A stretch of 64,000 bases of DNA, taken from NCBI GenBank assembly GCA_963773055.1, contig CAVYZL010000006.1, positions 1,302,001 through 1,366,000 on the forward strand, written 5' to 3'. The position numbers and the translations under genes were made by a program. Origin of the DNA: PALSA-612 sp963773055 (lineage in GTDB: Bacteria > Actinomycetota > Thermoleophilia > Gaiellales > Gaiellaceae). The notes below the pieces were generated by a model that saw nothing but the letters and a program-made list of their open reading frames with translations, searched no databases and had not been told where the DNA came from. Positions 51,671 to 62,170 of the stretch are shown here, one piece after another; within the stretch, counting starts at the first letter, position 1, and every line of letters begins with the position of its first letter.

Positions 51671-52701
51671 CAGTCTTCGTCGAACACGCCCTCGGAGAAG
51701 CGGGACAGCTCCGACGCGGCGGAGCGGACCGACCGGATCGCCTTCTCGTAGTCCATGCGCAGCGGCCCGAACAGACTGACCGCGCCGAGCGTGCGGTGGG
51801 CGATGCCGTACGTCGCGCCGACGAGGGAGACCTCCTGAAGGGCCGGGTTGCCGAGCTCATCGCCGACGCGGACGAAAGGCCGACGCGAGTCGAGCGCGTC
51901 CGCGACGACGTCAAGGAGTGTGCGCCGCTGCTCGACGAGCTCGAGCAGCCCGCGGTACGCGCGCATCTCCTCCGCGGAGACGTCGTCAAGCAGACCCGCT
52001 GCGCCGCCGACGAACACTCGCTGCTCCTCCGCAGCCGGCTGCGTAAGCGCCGTCCGGATCACCTCGATGAACGCGCGCTCGACAGCTGAAAGCGCGGGAT
52101 CATCGAGCCGCTGGCGGAGCGCCCGCGAGCCCAGCCGCACCCCCGACAGCTGCTCGTTCAGGTACACGCCGGCCCATTCGACGAGCCCGGGATCGACGGG
52201 GGCATCGAACGAGAACAAGCGCTTGGTGACCGACCCCGCCGAGGTGATGAGCACCGCCATCAACACCTGGGGCTGGAGCAGCAGCACCTCGACGCGGCGG
52301 ACGGTCGCCGTCTCGATCGGTGGCGCCGAAACGAGCGCGAGTAGCCGCGTGACCTGCGAGAGCATGTCCGTCGTCGACTGGAGCGCCGCCTCGAGCTCGC
52401 TCCTCGGGTCGCCGAGATCGAGGGGGAAGGACGCCGGGCGCGGCTCCAGCCGCTCGAGCAGACGGTCCGCGTAGTAGCGGTAGCCGCGCTCCGTCGGCAC
52501 GCGCCCGGCTGAGGTGTGCGGGTGCGTGAGCAGGCCGAGCGCCTCCAGCTCGGCGAGCTCGTTGCGTACGGTCGACGGAGAGACGCCGAGGCCCGACCGT
52601 TCCGCAAGGCTCTTCGACCCGACCGGTACACCGGTCGCGACGTATTCCTCGACGACGAGTCGAAGGATCTCCCCTTGCCGCTGCGTCAGCTCCCGTTCCA
52701 T
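51670..52701 (-). CDS. hrcA: Heat-inducible transcriptional repressor HrcA
   Basis: This is a 343-aa repressor of chaperone genes. The N-terminal winged helix (SLAERSGLGVSPSTVRNELAELEALGLL, SAGRVPTERGYRYYAD) is followed by a GAF-like dimerisation domain and the conserved SLFGPLRMDYEKAI. ATG 52701 lies 26 nt after hemW. No CIRCE inverted repeat is visible in the 26 nt before the gene, so autoregulation here is not supported by the sequence. Confidence 0.96.
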   Translation of the reverse strand: MERELTQRQGEILRLVVEEYVATGVPVGSKSLAERSGLGVSPSTVRNELAELEALGLLTHPHTSAGRVPTERGYRYYADRLLERLEPRPASFPLDLGDPRSELEAALQSTTDMLSQVTRLLALVSAPPIETATVRRVEVLLLQPQVLMAVLITSAGSVTKRLFSFDAPVDPGLVEWAGVYLNEQLSGVRLGSRALRQRLDDPALSAVERAFIEVIRTALTQPAAEEQRVFVGGAAGLLDDVSAEEMRAYRGLLELVEQRRTLLDVVADALDSRRPFVRVGDELGNPALQEVSLVGATYGIAHRTLGAVSLFGPLRMDYEKAIRSVRSAASELSRFSEGVFDED

Positions 52702-52727
52702 GTGCCGCTCCGTACGAAAGCTTAGGC

Positions 52728-53832
52728 TCAGGCGAGGAGCTCGGCGGTCACCCCGCCACCGAGATGCCGGCCGCGCGGCGTCAACTGGAGGGTCGCCCCC
52801 GCGCGCGTCAGGAGGCCGAGCTGCATGAGCCGATCGAGCGCGTCCGCGTCGATCGCCGCTGCCACGTCCGCGAGCGGCAACGGCTCGTCGAGGCGAAGGC
52901 CGAGCATCAAGCGCTCGCGGACGCGTACATCCTCGTCGAGAAGCTCGGGGTCCCTCGGTGGCAGCTCACCGGTCGAAAGAGCCGCGAGGTACCGGGAAAG
53001 TCGCGGCCCGTTTCGCCAACGCGCGCCGTCGACCGTCGAGACGGCGCCGATACCGACACCGAGGTAGTCGCGTCCGAGCCAGTACGCGAGGTTGTGGCGC
53101 GATCGGAGGTCCCGTCCCGGCTCGATACGGCAGAAGTTCGCCGTCTCGTACCACCGGTAGCCGACGCCGGTCAGCCGCTCGACGACGCGCTCGAAGTACG
53201 CCTCCATCGCATCTGCCTGGCGCACGAGCTCCTCGCCCCAGGCGTGCGTGAAGCGAGTCCCGGCCTTCGCCTCAAGCTCGTAGCAGGACAGGTGCTCCGG
53301 CCCGAGCGCAAGCGCCTCGGAGATGTCGGCATCGAGAGCGGCGGGGCTCTGGCCGGGGACGCCGTAGACGAGATCGAGCGAGATGTTGTCAAATCCGGCA
53401 TCACGAAAAGTATGAACCGCACGCCGGACATCGTCCGGCGTGGCGCGCCGCTCGAGCACCGCCAACAGCTCTGGCTGGAAGCTCTGCGCGCCGAGCGAGA
53501 CCCGCGTGACGCCGCTCTCCCGCAGGAGCGCTGCCAGTGCGGGCGTAACCGTCTCCGGGTTCGCCTCGACCGTCACCTCGTCAGCCTCGGGCAGCGCCGG
53601 CAAGGAGACGTGCGAGCTCCGCCGGCTCCGTGAACGTCGGCGTGCCGCCACCGAGGTACACGGTCTCGAGCGGCTCCGCGAGCAGCTCACGCTCCAGCGC
53701 AAGCTCGGCGAGCAACGCATCGACGTAGGCCCCGTGCTCCCCCTCGCGGCCGACCGCCGTCACGAAATCGCAGTAGCCGCAGCGGTGGACGCAGAAAGGC
53801 AAGTGGACGTACAGGTGCCTGACGCTCCTCAC
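52728..53832 (-). CDS. hemW: Heme chaperone HemW / coproporphyrinogen-III-oxidase-like radical SAM (frameshifted)
   Basis: This is a radical-SAM protein of the HemW type, about 367 aa after correction. The cluster motif CVHRCGYC is in the N-terminal part with YVHLPF before it and the VYLGGGTPTF segment after. The frame changes after LARLLA; the second frame resumes at ALPEADEVTVEANPETVT and runs to the end. Removing one G from the GCCGGCG at about 53597-53600 restores continuity. GTG 53832 overlaps the DUF1272 stop as GTGA. HemW transfers haem; activity as oxidase is not implied. Confidence 0.88.
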
Positions 53833-54007
53833 GCCGCAGCCCTCCGCGGCCGCGGCACGAGCTCGCCCGAGCAGTTCGGGCAAACGTGTGCGAGCTCCTT
53901 GGCGCAATCGACGCAGAACGTGCACTCGTACGAGCAGATCGTCGCCGGCCCGTCTGGCTCGAGCGCAGTCCCGCAGCGCTCGCAGACGGCGCGCATCTCC
54001 AGGCTCA

Positions 54008-54008
<1 letters not shown>
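53829..54008 (-). CDS. DUF1272 zinc-ribbon protein
   Basis: This is a 59-aa protein with cysteine pairs CERCG, CSYECTFC, CVDC and CPNCSG, typical of DUF1272. It is a small double zinc ribbon of unknown function. ATG 54008 overlaps the lepA stop as TGATG and the stop overlaps hemW as GTGA. It is therefore translated in series between two well-known genes. Confidence 0.88.
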
Positions 54009-55795
<1,787 letters not shown>

Positions 55796-55850
55796 GGTCT
55801 TACCGGCGATCGTAGCCGTGCCCTCACAGGGCACCGTTCGTCCGGCTGTC

Positions 55851-56219
55851 TCAGTCAGCCGATGTCGACAAGCCGGGAACCGCGCCCAACTGCTGCATCA
55901 TCAGCAGGTCGTCACGCACGACCCAATGCTCTGCGATCCGACTCTCTGCGATGCGGTAGATGTGAATGTGCTCGACGGAGAATCGGCAGCCCCGCGGCGT
56001 CGGAACGCCTCTGAACACGGTCCCTTCGTACGTGCCGCTCCAACTGGCATGGCACGCAACGAGGTCACCTTCCGCGATGAGAGCGAGAACCGACCAGCGT
56101 GAGTCGGGGATGGCGCCGGTGACTCCCTCGATCGCCCGGCGAAACAACTCGAGCCCGACTTCGGCGTCTCGGTCAGGCTGATGGTTCCGCACGAGATATT
56201 TGTTCTCGTCCAACGTCAT
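55851..56219 (-). CDS. SnoaL-like (ester cyclase) family protein, internally shortened
   Basis: This is a 122-aa protein with a cone-shaped SnoaL-like fold. The core LFRRAIEGVTGAIPDSRWSV, LIAEGDLVACHASWSGTYEG and the C-terminal HIYRIAESRIAEHWVV are clear. After the first helix (DENKYLVR) the sequence jumps directly to NHQPDRDAEVG, so about 25-30 residues present in relatives are missing. This may be a deletion variant. It could also start at 56261. Confidence 0.7.
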   Translation of the reverse strand: MTLDENKYLVRNHQPDRDAEVGLELFRRAIEGVTGAIPDSRWSVLALIAEGDLVACHASWSGTYEGTVFRGVPTPRGCRFSVEHIHIYRIAESRIAEHWVVRDDLLMMQQLGAVPGLSTSAD

Positions 56220-56274
56220 CGTTGTCGATGAACCGCCACGCATCCGCCCGTTGAACGGCATGCAGCCCGAGATC

Positions 56275-57879
56275 TCATCGGAGACGCAGCAACCGTAGCA
56301 ACGGCCTCGCCTCCTCCACCCGCAGGAGGAGGCACGCGCCTATGTAGACGACGCCGCCTGCCGTGAGTGCCGCCGCGACGGTCACGAGCTGTGCGCCGAA
56401 CGAATCCCCGAGGGCGCCGTCGAGGCCCCGCCAGACGCCCCACGAGACGAGGGCGAGCGCACCGGCGGCAATGACGACGCGAGCCCCCACGGCGAGCGTG
56501 CGACCGATCTCGATGTCTCCCACGCGGCGGCGGAGCAGGATCGCGAGCGCCACAGCGCCGGCGATGTTGACGACAGAGGTGGCGAGCGGGATTCCCCAGG
56601 TGCCGAGCCGGTAGAAGGAGAGGTCGAGGATCGCGTTCAGGCCCAGGTTCGCGAGCGCGACCGCCGTCGGCAGCCACGCCGACTGGAGGCCGAAGAACGA
56701 GCGGTTGAGCAGAAGCATCGCGCCGTTGAACGTGAGCCCGAGCGAGAACGCCGCGAGACAGGAGGCGACGACGTCCGTCTGCTCGGCGGTGAACGCGCCA
56801 CGCTGGTAGACGAGCTGGACGATCGGCTGCGCGAGGACGGCGCAGAAGACGCTTGCGGGAACGAGCAGGAAGGCGATCTGGCGGAGCCCCTCCCCGACCG
56901 TGCGCCGGAAGCGCCCGATGTCCCCAGCGGCGGCGAACCGGGAGAGCGACGGGAAGAGGACGGTTGCGACGGCGACGGAGAAGAGGCCTTGCGGAAGCAT
57001 GTAGAGGCGGAAGGCGGCGTCGATCGCGGCCGGCGCGAGAGCCGGGTCGAGGAGGTTCGACGCGAACAGCGTGTCGACGAAGGCGTTGAAGTTGATCAGC
57101 CCGAGGCCGATCGTCACCGGCAACATCAGCACGAACACCCGCTTCACTGCCGGGTCGCGCCAGTTGACGGCGGCGCGCAGCCGCCCGTCGAGGCCGCGGA
57201 GCCAGGGCAGCGGCATCAGCACCTGGATCACCGTGCCGACGAGGATCGAGCCGGCGTAGACGTAGAGCTTCCCGTCCTCCGAGTCGGCGCGCGGCACGCC
57301 GATCACGAGACCGGCGATGATCGCGAGGTTCCACGCGATCGGCGTCAGGGCAGGGATCGTGAACCGCTCGTAGCTGTTCAGCAGGCCGACGAAGACGCCC
57401 GAGATGCCGAGCAGCGTCACGATCGGGAACAGGATCCGCGTCAGCGTCACCGTCAGGTCCTCCGTCCCGATCGGGATCCCGAACGGCGCCACGACGAGCG
57501 GCGCGAGGATCATGCAGAGCGCGGTGATCCCGCCCAGGCCGAGCAGGAGGATCCAGAACAGGCTCGAGGCGACCGCCCATGCACGGCGACGCTCTCCCTT
57601 GACGAGCAGCTCGCTGAACACGGGCACGAACGCGGACGTGAAGGCCATGTCGGCGACGAGCGCGCGAATCAGGTTCGGAACCTGGAAAGCGATCGTGAAG
57701 GCGTTGATGTCGCCGGCGACGCCGAAGTAGTTCCGCGCGACGATCTCGCGGACGAGCCCGAGAACGCGCGAGAGGCCGGTGGCGATGCCGAAGATCGCCG
57801 CCGAGTGCGAGAGGCGGCGTCGCTTGCCGAGCGCGTCCGGCTCGGCGGACGGAGTCGGCTCGACCGTCTCCTGAGTCAC
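56275..57879 (-). CDS. murJ: Lipid II flippase MurJ
   Basis: This is a 534-aa membrane protein of the MATE/MOP superfamily with about 14 helices that flips lipid II outward for cell-wall synthesis. Family features are GLSRVLGLVREIVARNYFG, AFTSAFVPVFSE and the central NSYERFTIPALTPIAWN. The GTG at 57879 (VTQETVEP) was chosen; the frame extends to 57927 without conservation. It diverges from rpsT. Confidence 0.92.
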   Translation of the reverse strand: MTQETVEPTPSAEPDALGKRRRLSHSAAIFGIATGLSRVLGLVREIVARNYFGVAGDINAFTIAFQVPNLIRALVADMAFTSAFVPVFSELLVKGERRRAWAVASSLFWILLLGLGGITALCMILAPLVVAPFGIPIGTEDLTVTLTRILFPIVTLLGISGVFVGLLNSYERFTIPALTPIAWNLAIIAGLVIGVPRADSEDGKLYVYAGSILVGTVIQVLMPLPWLRGLDGRLRAAVNWRDPAVKRVFVLMLPVTIGLGLINFNAFVDTLFASNLLDPALAPAAIDAAFRLYMLPQGLFSVAVATVLFPSLSRFAAAGDIGRFRRTVGEGLRQIAFLLVPASVFCAVLAQPIVQLVYQRGAFTAEQTDVVASCLAAFSLGLTFNGAMLLLNRSFFGLQSAWLPTAVALANLGLNAILDLSFYRLGTWGIPLATSVVNIAGAVALAILLRRRVGDIEIGRTLAVGARVVIAAGALALVSWGVWRGLDGALGDSFGAQLVTVAAALTAGGVVYIGACLLLRVEEARPLLRLLRLR

Positions 57880-57946
57880 GGGCCGATCACGCGGAGAACA
57901 GGATAGGCAGGGGCTCGGAACCGCCATGAGGAACGCGCCTTGCTGC

Positions 57947-57952
57947 TACGAT
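57947..57952 (+). promoter_or_regulatory. -10 element of rpsT
   Basis: TACGAT lies 6 nt before the first base of a hairpin at 57959, so the mRNA probably begins with that hairpin. Confidence 0.45.
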
Positions 57953-57958
57953 CCCTCG

Positions 57959-57981
57959 GCCCGCTCAGCGGGCTCTCTTTT
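57959..57981 (+). terminator. Terminator-like hairpin at the 5' end of the rpsT leader
   Basis: GCCCGC (57959-57964) and GCGGGC (57968-57973) enclose a TCA loop and are followed by TCTCTTTTT. The shape is that of an intrinsic terminator, but it lies between the rpsT -10 and its ATG. It could be an attenuator, a stabilising 5' hairpin or part of S20 autoregulation. Confidence 0.5.
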
Positions 57982-57986
57982 TCGTT

Positions 57987-58253
57987 ATGCCGAACATTCG
58001 CCAGCAGAAGAAGCGCGTCCGCACGGCCGGCCGCGAGCACGCGGAGAACATCCGCTACCGCTCGACGGTGCGAACGCTCACACGACGCCTCAGCGACGCG
58101 GTCGAAAGCGGCGACCAGGCAGAGGTCGAGGCCGCGCACCGCGAGCTCGTGCGCACGATCGACAAGGCGACGGCGAAGGGCGCGCTCCACCGAAACACCG
58201 CGGGCCGCCGCAAGGCGCAGGCCGCGAAGCTCGTCTCCGGCGTAGCCTCCTAG
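57987..58253 (+). CDS. rpsT: 30S ribosomal protein S20
   Basis: This is an 88-aa, strongly basic three-helix protein that binds 16S rRNA. It opens with PNIRQQKKRVRTAGREHAEN and ends KGALHRNTAGRRKAQAAKLV, typical of S20. No Shine-Dalgarno is present; the bases before ATG 57987 are a pyrimidine-rich tract. It converges on holA with a 4-nt tail overlap. Confidence 0.95.
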   Translation: MPNIRQQKKRVRTAGREHAENIRYRSTVRTLTRRLSDAVESGDQAEVEAAHRELVRTIDKATAKGALHRNTAGRRKAQAAKLVSGVAS

Positions 58254-59248
58254 CTAGCTCTTCCGCCGCTCCGCGTCACGTCGACGAGCGCGCGCGTCAG
58301 CTCGAGCTCGTCCGGCAGCCGGCTGCCGCCCTTGATCGCGACGTCGAGATCGGCGAGGCGGACGGTCGCCGAGCGCAGCTCGTCGAGATCCCAGTGCTCG
58401 GCCTGGGCGTACGCCTTGCGCACGGGGAACTCACTGCGCCGCTTCAGCCGCTTCGCCGCCTCGGCCGGGCGGATCCCTTCGGCGGCGAACGCGCTGCATG
58501 CCGACACGAGAGCGACGTGGTCGGAGAGCGCCCACGCGAGACCGCTCGGCGTCCCCCCGCGGCGGAGCATCCGGTCGGACGCGTCCAGCACGCCCCTCAC
58601 GTCGTGCGCGCCCCACGCGTCCGTCAGCGTCCACGGCTTGACGGGTCCGCGCGGCGCGACCATCTCCTCGACATCCTCGGCGGTGAGCTCGCCGCCCGCA
58701 GCCCAGAGCGCGAGCTTCTCCACCTCGAGCCGCAGCTCGTCGGTGTTCTCTCCGACGAGATCGAGCAGCAGGCGGCACGCGTCGGGTTGCGCTTTCGCGC
58801 CGAGATCCTTGAACTGCGCGACCACCCAGGCGGTCAGCTTCTTCTTCTCCGCCTCGTAGACGAGGACGTCGCCCACCTTCGCGCACGCCTTCCCGAGCGG
58901 CGAATCCTTCTTCACCTCCTCGCCGACGAGCGCGAGCACCGTGTCGGGCGTCGGCGCCTTCAGGTAGTCGACGACCGCCTTGACGTCTGCCGCCTTCCAC
59001 CCGCCGACCATGCGGTCGTCGCGGTTCCGGTGGCCGTCGACCTCGCTCACGAGCACGAGTCGGCCCGTCGCTGCGAAGAGCCCGAGAGCGTTGCACGAAG
59101 CGACGACCTCATCGCCGCTCGTCTCCTCGGCCGAGAAGTGCTCTGTGCCCTCGGCGTCGAAACGCTGGCGGAGGCGCTCGACCGCTCGCTGGATCTTCGG
59201 CCGGTCGCCGCCGGTGATCAGGTAGACGGGCTTCAGCGGATCGGCCAC
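58250..59248 (-). CDS. holA: DNA polymerase III subunit delta
   Basis: This is a 332-aa clamp-loader subunit that opens the sliding clamp. It starts with KPVYLITGGDRPKIQRAVER and has the YLKAPTPDTVLALV, LVYEAEKKKLTAWV and C-terminal SATVRLADLDVAIKGG features of HolA. GTG 59248 has TAGGCT exactly 6 nt upstream. The TAG of that element is also the comEC stop codon. Confidence 0.93.
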   Translation of the reverse strand: MADPLKPVYLITGGDRPKIQRAVERLRQRFDAEGTEHFSAEETSGDEVVASCNALGLFAATGRLVLVSEVDGHRNRDDRMVGGWKAADVKAVVDYLKAPTPDTVLALVGEEVKKDSPLGKACAKVGDVLVYEAEKKKLTAWVVAQFKDLGAKAQPDACRLLLDLVGENTDELRLEVEKLALWAAGGELTAEDVEEMVAPRGPVKPWTLTDAWGAHDVRGVLDASDRMLRRGGTPSGLAWALSDHVALVSACSAFAAEGIRPAEAAKRLKRRSEFPVRKAYAQAEHWDLDELRSATVRLADLDVAIKGGSRLPDELELTRALVDVTRSGGRAS

Positions 59249-59254
59249 GTCCCC

Positions 59255-59260
59255 AGCCTA
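59255..59260 (-). promoter_or_regulatory. -10 element of holA
   Basis: TAGGCT (minus strand) ends 6 nt before GTG 59248 and doubles as the comEC stop (TAG, 59258-59260). Confidence 0.5.
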
Positions 59261-61529
59261 GTGCTCCGTGGCGACGGTGATGCGCCGCCCGTCCGACTCG
59301 ACCGTCACGGCTCCGTCCTCGTCCGTTCGGTAGACGGCCAGCCCGGGCGACGCATGGAGTGCAGCGAGCGTCTCGGGCGTCGGGTGACCGTAGGTGTTGT
59401 CCGCGCCAACGGAGATCACGGCGATGCGCGGCCGCAGATCCTCGAGCAGCTCCGCCAGGCCGGCGTCGGCCGAGCCGTGGTGGGAGACCTTGAGGATCTC
59501 GACCGGGGGAAGCCGGAGGGGCAGTAGGACGTTCGACTCCGCGTCCGCGGCGAAGAGCGCGTCGGTCTGCCCGTACGACACGAGCAGGACGGTCGCATCG
59601 TCGTTCGGGTTGTCGCTCGGCAATCCCGGCCCGTCGGGCCACAGCACCCGGATCCGCAGCCTGCCGATCCGAAACGCCACCCCGGGCCGTGCCGTGACGA
59701 TGCGGTCGTGTTGCGCGCGGGCGGCCGCGATGGCCGCGCGCTCGTCCGGGCCGGTCGCCGCGATGCGTGGATCGAGCACGACTTGCGCTGGCGTCGATGC
59801 GAGCACTTCAGCGGCACCTCCGACGTGGTCTCGTTCCGGATGTGTCAGCACGACCACGGAAAGCGAGCGGACACCGTGCCGTCGTAGCTGCGCGGCCACG
59901 TGGGCTTCGGGCGGCCCTTCGTCGACGAGCACGGCTCCCTCAGGTACCTGGATCAACGCCCCGTCGCCCTGACCGACGTCGAGAAATGTGATTCGCAAGC
60001 CGTTCGGCGGGGGTGGCGAACTTGCGTGCGGGAGCATGTGCCAGCCCGCAAAGCCCGCAAGCGCGACGACCGCCAGGGCGATTCCCGCCTCGGCAGCGTC
60101 TCCTGACGCTCCTCGCCCCCACCCACGCGAAGACGATCGCCGCGACAATGCCGAGCATCTGCAGCGCGCCGATCCGCGCGTACGGCAGGCCGGCGACCAG
60201 CCGCGCGCACGCAGACAGGTACGCAGCAAGCCATCCGTCGAGCGAGGCGACCAACGTCGCTACGTCGGGCAGAAGGGGATAGACGACGGCGGAGAGCAGT
60301 CCGAGCCCGAGCAATGGCGCGACCACGGGCGCCGCAAGCGCGTTGCTGAACACGGAGTAGGCCGGCACCGACCCGAACTGCACGAGCAGGATCGGCGCCG
60401 TCACAGCGCCACAGGCTGTCGAGACGGCCACCACGCCCGCGACGACGCCGGGCAGTGGATAGCCCTCGAGCAGCCGCATGAGAGGCGGCACGAGAACGAA
60501 GATCGCCGCGACGGCCGCGAACGAGAGCTGGAAGCCCGCGTCGAGGAGGTTGTACGGGCTCCAGACGAGCAGCACCAGGGCGCCGACCAGGAGAAACCAC
60601 CAGCGATCGCGCTCGCGGGCACAGATCCACGCGAGGGAGGTCAGGGCGCCGGCGACACCTGCGCGGACGACGGAAGGTTGTGCGCCGACCGCCATCACAT
60701 AGGCGCCGATCGCGGCGAGCGCACCGACTTCGCCGACGAGACGCGGGATCCCGAGGAGCCAGGCGAGCAGCAGCACGCCTCCGGCCACGAGCGCGACGTT
60801 CGACCCCGAGACCGCCAGCAGGTGGTAGAGGCCCGATGCCCGGAAATCATCCCGCAGGGAGTCGGTCAGCCCCTCGTCCTCTCCGAGGACGATGCCGAGC
60901 AGGACCGCGCGCCGTTCTCCGGTCGTCCCGGACGCAATGGCGGTGTCGATCGAGCCGCGTACACGGTCTGCGAACCCGGTCAGCCCGCCTCGGTGACCGA
61001 CGACACGCCAGTCTCGACCGCGCACGACCACGTGGACGCCGTGGCGACGAAGCCACGTCCGTTCATCGAAGCCGTCGTCCGGTCCGCGCGGCGCGACGAG
61101 CGTCGCCGTCAGCCCGAGCACGGCGCCCTGAGGCGGCGCCCGCCCGAGTGGAAGCTCGAGCAAGACAGGCTCTCGGATCCGCTGCGCCCCGAACCGCTCG
61201 ATGCGGGCGGGTATGCGTAGCGTGAAGAGCGATCGCCGAGCCGGTCCAGTGACGACGACGGTGGCGCGATCGATGTGGCCGAGCTCGGCCGACAGCGGGC
61301 TACGGTCGATGGCGGCTAGCCGCGCGCTCCCGACCCATAGCCCCCCGAGCGCCAGACCCACCGCCAGCAGGACGAAGCGCACGCGTGGAGCCCCGAGCGA
61401 CGTAACGCCGGCCACGACCGCGAAGAGAGCAGCCTCGCGTCCGATGCGGATCGCATTCGCCGCGGCGATCCCGCAACAGAGCGCAGCGAGCAAGACATGC
61501 TGTGGGTAGCGGGCGATGTGCGCGCTCAC
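59258..61529 (-). CDS. comEC: DNA internalization channel ComEC/Rec2 (frameshifted)
   Basis: This is the membrane channel for DNA uptake, about 756 aa after correction. The first frame holds the DUF4131-like region and competence domain (YHLLAVSGSNVALVAGG, SPYNLLDAGFQLSFAAVAAI). The second frame holds the metallo-beta-lactamase-like domain (LDVGQGDGALI, THPERDHVGG, VSHHGSADAG). One extra base between about 60088 and 60120, most simply in the GGGGG run at 60116-60120, separates them. GTG 61529 overlaps the comEA stop as GTGA. Confidence 0.9.
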
Positions 61530-62113
61530 GGGACGACAAGATCCTTGAGCGTGTCGATGCGTGCCGGACCGATGCCGGGGACCGCATCGAGCTCCTCGAC
61601 AGACCGAAAGGCGCCGTGCTCGGTGCGGTAGTCGACGATCTTCTGGGCCGTCACCGGCCCCACGCCAGGCAGCTCGTCGAGCTGCTCGACCGTGGCGGCG
61701 CTCAGGCTCACCGGCCCCGCGGGCTGCGTGCTCTCCACCGACGCAGCGACTCCGGCGGGCGTCGACCTCGGGACGAGCACCTGCTCCCCGTCGACCAGCG
61801 GCGCAGCGAGGTTGACCGCCTCCAGGTTTGCTTTTCGCGTAGCCCCTCCCGCCCGGGCCAGCGCGTCGGCGATGCGGGAGCCGTCCTTCAGCCGGTAGAG
61901 GCCCGGCTCACGGACGGCCCCTGCCACGTGGACGACGAGCTTCGGCCGCGCCGTCTGTGCCGCTCCCTGCACGCGCACCGCGATGGGAGCCGGGGTCGCG
62001 GCCGGCGCCGAATGCCCGAGCCACCGGACCGCGAGCAGCAGCGCGACCGCGACTCCGAGAACGAGCGTGATCGCCTGGCGCCGTGAGATCGGCAGCGGTG
62101 ACACGTCTCCCAT
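61526..62113 (-). CDS. comEA: Competence protein ComEA
   Basis: This is a 195-aa membrane-anchored DNA receptor for transformation. It has one N-terminal transmembrane helix (AITLVLGVAVALLLAVRWLG), an SLBB domain (VVHVAGAVREPGLYRLKDG) and a C-terminal double helix-hairpin-helix (QLDELPGVGPVTAQKIVDYR, LDAVPGIGPARIDTL). It pairs with comEC downstream. Together they indicate the genome kept natural-transformation genes. Confidence 0.95.
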   Translation of the reverse strand: MGDVSPLPISRRQAITLVLGVAVALLLAVRWLGHSAPAATPAPIAVRVQGAAQTARPKLVVHVAGAVREPGLYRLKDGSRIADALARAGGATRKANLEAVNLAAPLVDGEQVLVPRSTPAGVAASVESTQPAGPVSLSAATVEQLDELPGVGPVTAQKIVDYRTEHGAFRSVEELDAVPGIGPARIDTLKDLVVP

Positions 62114-62170
62114 CGTGACAACGCGCTCGACGCGCGACTGCGCTGACTTTGCGCCGAATCTGCTGCAGGC

